64,000 nt of DNA from Halocynthiibacter sp049608145 (GTDB lineage: Bacteria > Pseudomonadota > Alphaproteobacteria > Rhodobacterales > Rhodobacteraceae), in contig NZ_JBMYXF010000003.1 of the NCBI RefSeq assembly GCF_049608145.1, positions 42,697 through 106,696 of the forward strand. The letters run 5' to 3'. Positions 60,949 to 64,000 of this stretch are shown here, one piece after another. How positions within the stretch are numbered: position 1 is the first letter of the stretch; each line of letters begins with the position of its first letter. The notes under the pieces were generated by a model. It saw only the letters and a list, made by a program, of their open reading frames with translations, had not been told where the DNA came from and did not search any database. The translations under genes were made by a program, and so were the position numbers.

Positions 60949-61842
60949 ATGCATCTTGATGTTCTTGACCTTCGTGAATTTTATTACCGCAGTCTTTTGG
61001 GACGCGCGGCACAAAAAGGTGTGCGGGACAGGCTGACGCAGCTTTGGACGCCACAGGATGTGGCCGGGCAGACGGTTGTTGGTTTTGGTTTTGCGGTACC
61101 TCTTTTGCGCCCTTACCTGCCCACAGCAAGACGTGTCACCGGACTTATGCCTGCGCAACAGGGGGTGATGTCTTGGCCTGCCGGGATGCCGAATGTTTCG
61201 GTTTTGACCGAAGAAACCATGTGGCCGATTGAAACTGGATCTGTAGATCGTCTGGTTGTGATGCACGGGCTTGAAACATCTGATCGCCCGAAGACCCTGT
61301 TGGATGAATGCTGGCGTGTGCTGGGGCCTGGCGGGAAGGCGATTTTTGTTGTGCCCAACCGGGCGGGTCTGTGGGCGCGGCGTGATGGTACACCTTTTGG
61401 CTATGGTCGCCCCTATAGCAACAGCCAGCTTGAGGCCCAGTTGAAGGCGCATGATTTTGTTCCCGGTCGCCATCTGTCGGCCCTGTTTGCACCGCCCAGC
61501 GACAAACGTTTCTGGCTGCGCAGTACGACATTTTGGGAAAGATTCGGCAAAGCGGCCCCTTGGCTGGCCGGAGGTGTTCTTTTGGTTGAAGCGAAGAAAC
61601 AAATGTTGGCCCCACGCCCTCCGGGTCTTGTGGATCGGGCGCGCAAGCCTTTGCGTGTGTTGGAAGGGTTGGTTGCGCCAGAGGTTAAACCGATTGGGCG
61701 ATGTCCGTTAGAGCCGCGCGCAGAATTTTCGGATCTCGCACGCAACCTCGACGGGCATAGCCTGAAGCAGGAAGTGGGGGCCGGGAAGGATGCACAGGGG
61801 AATGTTCTGGTGCCGAAACCCTTTCCGCGTCCGGCGGGATAA
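60949..61842 (+). CDS. Class I SAM-dependent methyltransferase
   Basis: A 297-residue protein with a Rossmann methyltransferase domain: VVGFGFAVPLLRPYLPTARR (the glycine motif is weak), LVVMHGLETSDRPKTLLDEC and LGPGGKAIFVVPNRAGLWAR, with a C-terminal extension. Substrate unknown. In many alphaproteobacteria this type sits beside gloB. The last 135 bp lie opposite the coding sequence of the alpha/beta hydrolase. Confidence 0.8.
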   Translation: MHLDVLDLREFYYRSLLGRAAQKGVRDRLTQLWTPQDVAGQTVVGFGFAVPLLRPYLPTARRVTGLMPAQQGVMSWPAGMPNVSVLTEETMWPIETGSVDRLVVMHGLETSDRPKTLLDECWRVLGPGGKAIFVVPNRAGLWARRDGTPFGYGRPYSNSQLEAQLKAHDFVPGRHLSALFAPPSDKRFWLRSTTFWERFGKAAPWLAGGVLLVEAKKQMLAPRPPGLVDRARKPLRVLEGLVAPEVKPIGRCPLEPRAEFSDLARNLDGHSLKQEVGAGKDAQGNVLVPKPFPRPAG

Positions 61843-62397
61843 CAGGCTGTCATACTGGGCTGATATTGCGAAAAGCTTTAAACCGGTTGAATATTTCCGA
61901 TCAAGGTCAGGACGATACCGCAGAACCTGCTGCAAGCGTTTCACTATAATGTGCTTTGGCAGTGTTTTTAGGATGGTCAGTAGGTCTTTTCTGGCAGAGG
62001 TGTTACCCCATCGACCAAACCCCACCCAGATTAACGAATGCCGGAAACCCGGTGCGGACAAAGGAATGAACTTTGCGAGATGCGCAATAAAGGCAGGCAG
62101 CCTGCGGGGCGGCGTGATGAAACTGCCAACCCAGACAATGCCACGTAATCCTGGGGGGGGATCTGTCGCGAGTAAATGGGCCAGGGGGCCGGAAAATGAT
62201 TCTGCGATCAGAATGTAGTTGCCATCCACGGTCTGCAGTTTTTCACGAACCCACAGCAGCATGTTCTGGTAGTCAGAACGATCGCGGGGATAATGAAAGC
62301 AATCAGCGTCAAAGTCCAGGGCCAATGCTGCAATAAAAGCGTCGCGCAGGGCAGGGTGCCCATCCAGGCCTGGAAGGATGATGATTTTCATGTCCAT
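61708..62397 (-). CDS. Alpha/beta hydrolase-fold protein
   Basis: A 229-residue protein: MDMKIIILPGLDGHPALRDA, the nucleophile elbow ILIAESFSGPLAH (variant of G-x-S-x-G with Ala and Ser for the two glycines), IVWVGSFITPP, and a terminal GPHFLLQAMP supplying the catalytic His. Lipase, esterase or biotin-pathway-like; substrate unknown. No strong ribosome site. Overlaps the convergent methyltransferase gene by 135 bp. Confidence 0.72.
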   Translation of the reverse strand: MDMKIIILPGLDGHPALRDAFIAALALDFDADCFHYPRDRSDYQNMLLWVREKLQTVDGNYILIAESFSGPLAHLLATDPPPGLRGIVWVGSFITPPRRLPAFIAHLAKFIPLSAPGFRHSLIWVGFGRWGNTSARKDLLTILKTLPKHIIVKRLQQVLRYRPDLDRKYSTGLKLFAISAQYDSLLSRRTRKGFRHQNIPLCILPGPHFLLQAMPVEVACEIRKFCARL

Positions 62398-62735
62398 GTA
62401 TGCTGCATAGCGTATCGTCTTCGTGAAATCAGTCGATTGTTTCGGGAAAGGACGAAATGTCCTGATCAGGGAATCGCCTGATGTTAGATGTGGATTGTCA
62501 TGCCGAAAAATGCCGCATTACCCATGGCAAAGCGTCGCACCTGACCGCATGCAGCAAAAAATCTTCCCAAAAAGTAAAAGCCTTCCACAAGAGATAGCGC
62601 AAACTCTGTTGCGACAACGGGTCACCTCTGCTACATCGACTTCGATTTTGTGTGCAGGGGATCCTGTGCGCTTCACGCCGCTTGTTTGCTGTTCACCTCC
62701 GAATGGCGCAGGCTTATGACATCGGAAGGGTGGAC
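62398..62735. other. 338-bp region upstream of the F1 ATP synthase operon
   Basis: No gene supported. It contains the promoter candidate listed below and short dyads such as TGATCAGGGAATCGCCTGAT near 62462-62481. In-frame extension of atpH into it is not credible. Confidence 0.5.
62609..62637 (+). promoter_or_regulatory. Candidate promoter of the F1 ATP synthase operon
   Basis: TTGCGA (62609-62614), 17 bp, TACATC (62632-62637), about 100 bp before the atpH start. Moderate match only. Confidence 0.4.
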
Positions 62736-63296
62736 GTGTCTGAATCTGCTTCTGTCTCCACTGGCATCGCTAACCGCTATGCCACGGCCATTTTTGAACT
62801 GGCCAGTGAAAGCAAGAAACTCAAGCCGCTGGAAAGCGATCTTGATGCGCTGGGCGCACTTCTTGCAGAAAACGGCGAATTCGCCGACCTGATCAATTCG
62901 CCGGTTTACACCCGCGAAGAGCAAGGCGCCTCTGTGGGCGCCATCGCTAAAAAAATGAAACTTTCCCCTGCAGTTGCAAATGCGCTGAGCCTGATGGCTT
63001 CGAAGCGTCGCTTGTTTGTGCTGCCACAGCTGATCAGCGCCCTGCGTGCTATGATTGCTGATGCCAAGGGTGAAATGACTGCGGATGTGACCAGTGCGAA
63101 GGCGCTGACCAAAGCCCAGTCCGAAAAGCTTGCCAAAGTGCTTAAGGGCACTGTCGGTAAAGACGTCAAAGTTAATGCGACCGTTGATAAGGATCTTATC
63201 GGCGGTCTTATTATTAAAGTGGGCTCGCAGATGATCGATACGTCGGTTGCCTCCAAGCTCGCAGCACTCCAGAATTCAATGAAAGAGGTCGGATAA
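62736..63296 (+). CDS. atpH: ATP synthase F1 subunit delta
   Basis: A 186-residue subunit linking F1 to the peripheral stalk. GIANRYATAIFELASESKKL at the N-terminus, RRLFVLPQLISALRAM, and the C-terminal KDLIGGLIIKVGSQMIDTSV signature. Start is GTG at 62736 with GGAAGGG five bases before it; the longer frame from 62652 has no support. Overlaps atpA by one base (TAATG). Confidence 0.95.
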   Translation: MSESASVSTGIANRYATAIFELASESKKLKPLESDLDALGALLAENGEFADLINSPVYTREEQGASVGAIAKKMKLSPAVANALSLMASKRRLFVLPQLISALRAMIADAKGEMTADVTSAKALTKAQSEKLAKVLKGTVGKDVKVNATVDKDLIGGLIIKVGSQMIDTSVASKLAALQNSMKEVG

Positions 63297-64000
63297 TGGG
63301 AATCCAGGCAGCCGAAATCTCTGCGATCCTTAAGGAGCAGATCAAAAACTTTGGCCAGGACGCCGAAGTTGCCGAGGTGGGCCGTGTGCTCTCCGTTGGT
63401 GACGGTATTGCGCGTGTACACGGTTTGGATAACATCCAGGCTGGTGAAATGGTCGAATTCCCTGGTGGGATCCGCGGCATGGCGCTGAACCTTGAAACTG
63501 ACAACGTTGGTGTTGTTATTTTCGGTTCTGACCGTGACATTAAAGAAGGCGACACAGTTAAGCGTACCAACGCGATTGTGGACGTTCCAACAGGTGACGC
63601 ACTGCTTGGTCGCGTTGTTGACGGTCTGGGCAACCCGATCGACGGCAAAGGCCCAATCAAAACCAAAACACGTGCGATTGCTGACCAGAAAGCCCCTGGC
63701 ATTATCCCACGTAAATCAGTTCACGAGCCAATGGCGACGGGTCTGAAATCTGTTGATGCGATGATCCCAGTTGGCCGTGGCCAGCGTGAGCTTATCATTG
63801 GTGACCGTGCTACTGGCAAGACCACTATCGCGATTGATACTATCATTTCCCAGTCCAACCAAAACAAGGCTGCTGAGGCAGGCAAGCTTCCTGGCTTCAA
63901 GCCAATGAAGTGTATCTACGTAGCGATTGGTCAGAAGGCTTCCAACGTTGCTCGTATTATTGCTACTCTCGAAGAAGCTGGTGCAATGGAGTACACAACT
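63296..64000 (+). CDS. atpA: ATP synthase F1 subunit alpha (3' part outside window)
   Basis: First 235 codons of the non-catalytic F1 subunit. MGIQAAEISAILKEQIKNFG, the beta-barrel domain (VGRVLSVGDGIARVHGL), PVGRGQRELIIGDRATGKTT (P-loop) and AIGQKASNVARI are typical. The rest of the protein (about 270 residues) and the expected atpG, atpD and atpC lie beyond the window. Confidence 0.97.
   Translation, partial: MGIQAAEISAILKEQIKNFGQDAEVAEVGRVLSVGDGIARVHGLDNIQAGEMVEFPGGIRGMALNLETDNVGVVIFGSDRDIKEGDTVKRTNAIVDVPTGDALLGRVVDGLGNPIDGKGPIKTKTRAIADQKAPGIIPRKSVHEPMATGLKSVDAMIPVGRGQRELIIGDRATGKTTIAIDTIISQSNQNKAAEAGKLPGFKPMKCIYVAIGQKASNVARIIATLEEAGAMEYTT

Noticed and set aside
1..64000. tRNA genes, CRISPR arrays, insertion sequences, prophage or defence islands
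   Set aside because: Gaps were scanned by eye for T-arm motifs, regular repeats, transposase motifs and phage genes. None was found. A covariance-model tRNA scan would be the decisive test.

Overview
This window is chromosomal DNA from an alphaproteobacterium of the Rhodobacterales (roseobacter-type Rhodobacteraceae). The evidence is a split ATP synthase with atpI-atpB-atpE-atpF'-atpF in one place and atpH-atpA in another, a UPF0262 gene beside hisD, DUF1467, DUF6455, DUF1127 and DUF5928-type genes, a short RNase E/G next to yacG, and Rhodobacterales-style GC-rich intergenic palindromes. Gene density is high. I see no tRNA, rRNA, CRISPR array, insertion sequence, prophage or recognisable defence island.

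1-4.2 kb: carB (minus strand, its last codons outside the window) and a CPBP-type membrane protein. 4.2-13.7 kb: the most distinctive block, a lysine catabolic cluster of the saccharopine/alpha-aminoadipate type. An antiquitin-like (ALDH7) aminoadipate semialdehyde dehydrogenase and a LysR regulator run leftwards. Saccharopine dehydrogenase, a class I aminotransferase, glutaryl-CoA dehydrogenase, a fused alpha/beta E1 2-oxoacid dehydrogenase and a FabD-like acyltransferase run rightwards. They can be ordered as saccharopine -> aminoadipate semialdehyde -> aminoadipate -> 2-oxoadipate -> glutaryl-CoA -> crotonyl-CoA. No lysine-ketoglutarate reductase and no E2/E3 lie in the window.

13.7-33.3 kb: pabB-pabC, aspS, a Tat-exported multicopper oxidase, a stand-alone receiver protein, methylmalonyl-CoA epimerase with DUF1467, an EI24 membrane protein, a nitroreductase, an HDAC-like deacetylase, an M48 lipoprotein protease, YigZ-like and dgkA genes, a universal stress protein, a Bax-inhibitor-1 protein, a LysR/quinone oxidoreductase pair, an XRE regulator and hisN. 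33.3-38.8 kb: a leftward block of hisD, UPF0262, a low-molecular-weight phosphatase, infA, maf, an RNase E/G homologue and yacG, with one opposed gene for a ClpP-like exported protein.

38.8-48.9 kb: regulators (ArsR, LysR, GntR/FCD), an orphan BrnA-like antitoxin, transporters, the F0 part of ATP synthase (43.1-45.7 kb), lipoproteins including an OmpA-family one, and an Ada-like AraC-methyltransferase fusion. 48.9-62.4 kb: polA, a VOC protein, a regulator built from two tandem winged-helix units, zinc-finger and HIT proteins, a divergent GT14-like glycosyltransferase/sulfotransferase pair, clpA, gloB, two methyltransferases and an alpha/beta hydrolase that overlaps its neighbour. 62.7-64 kb: the start of the F1 ATP synthase operon (atpH, partial atpA).

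The likeliest under-described biology is the fused E1 plus the FabD-like protein at the end of the lysine cluster. The FabD-like protein keeps the catalytic Ser and His but lacks the arginine that holds the malonyl carboxylate in FabD. Second is the divergent glycosyltransferase/sulfotransferase pair. Functional assignments are by motif reading and context only; no database search was run.
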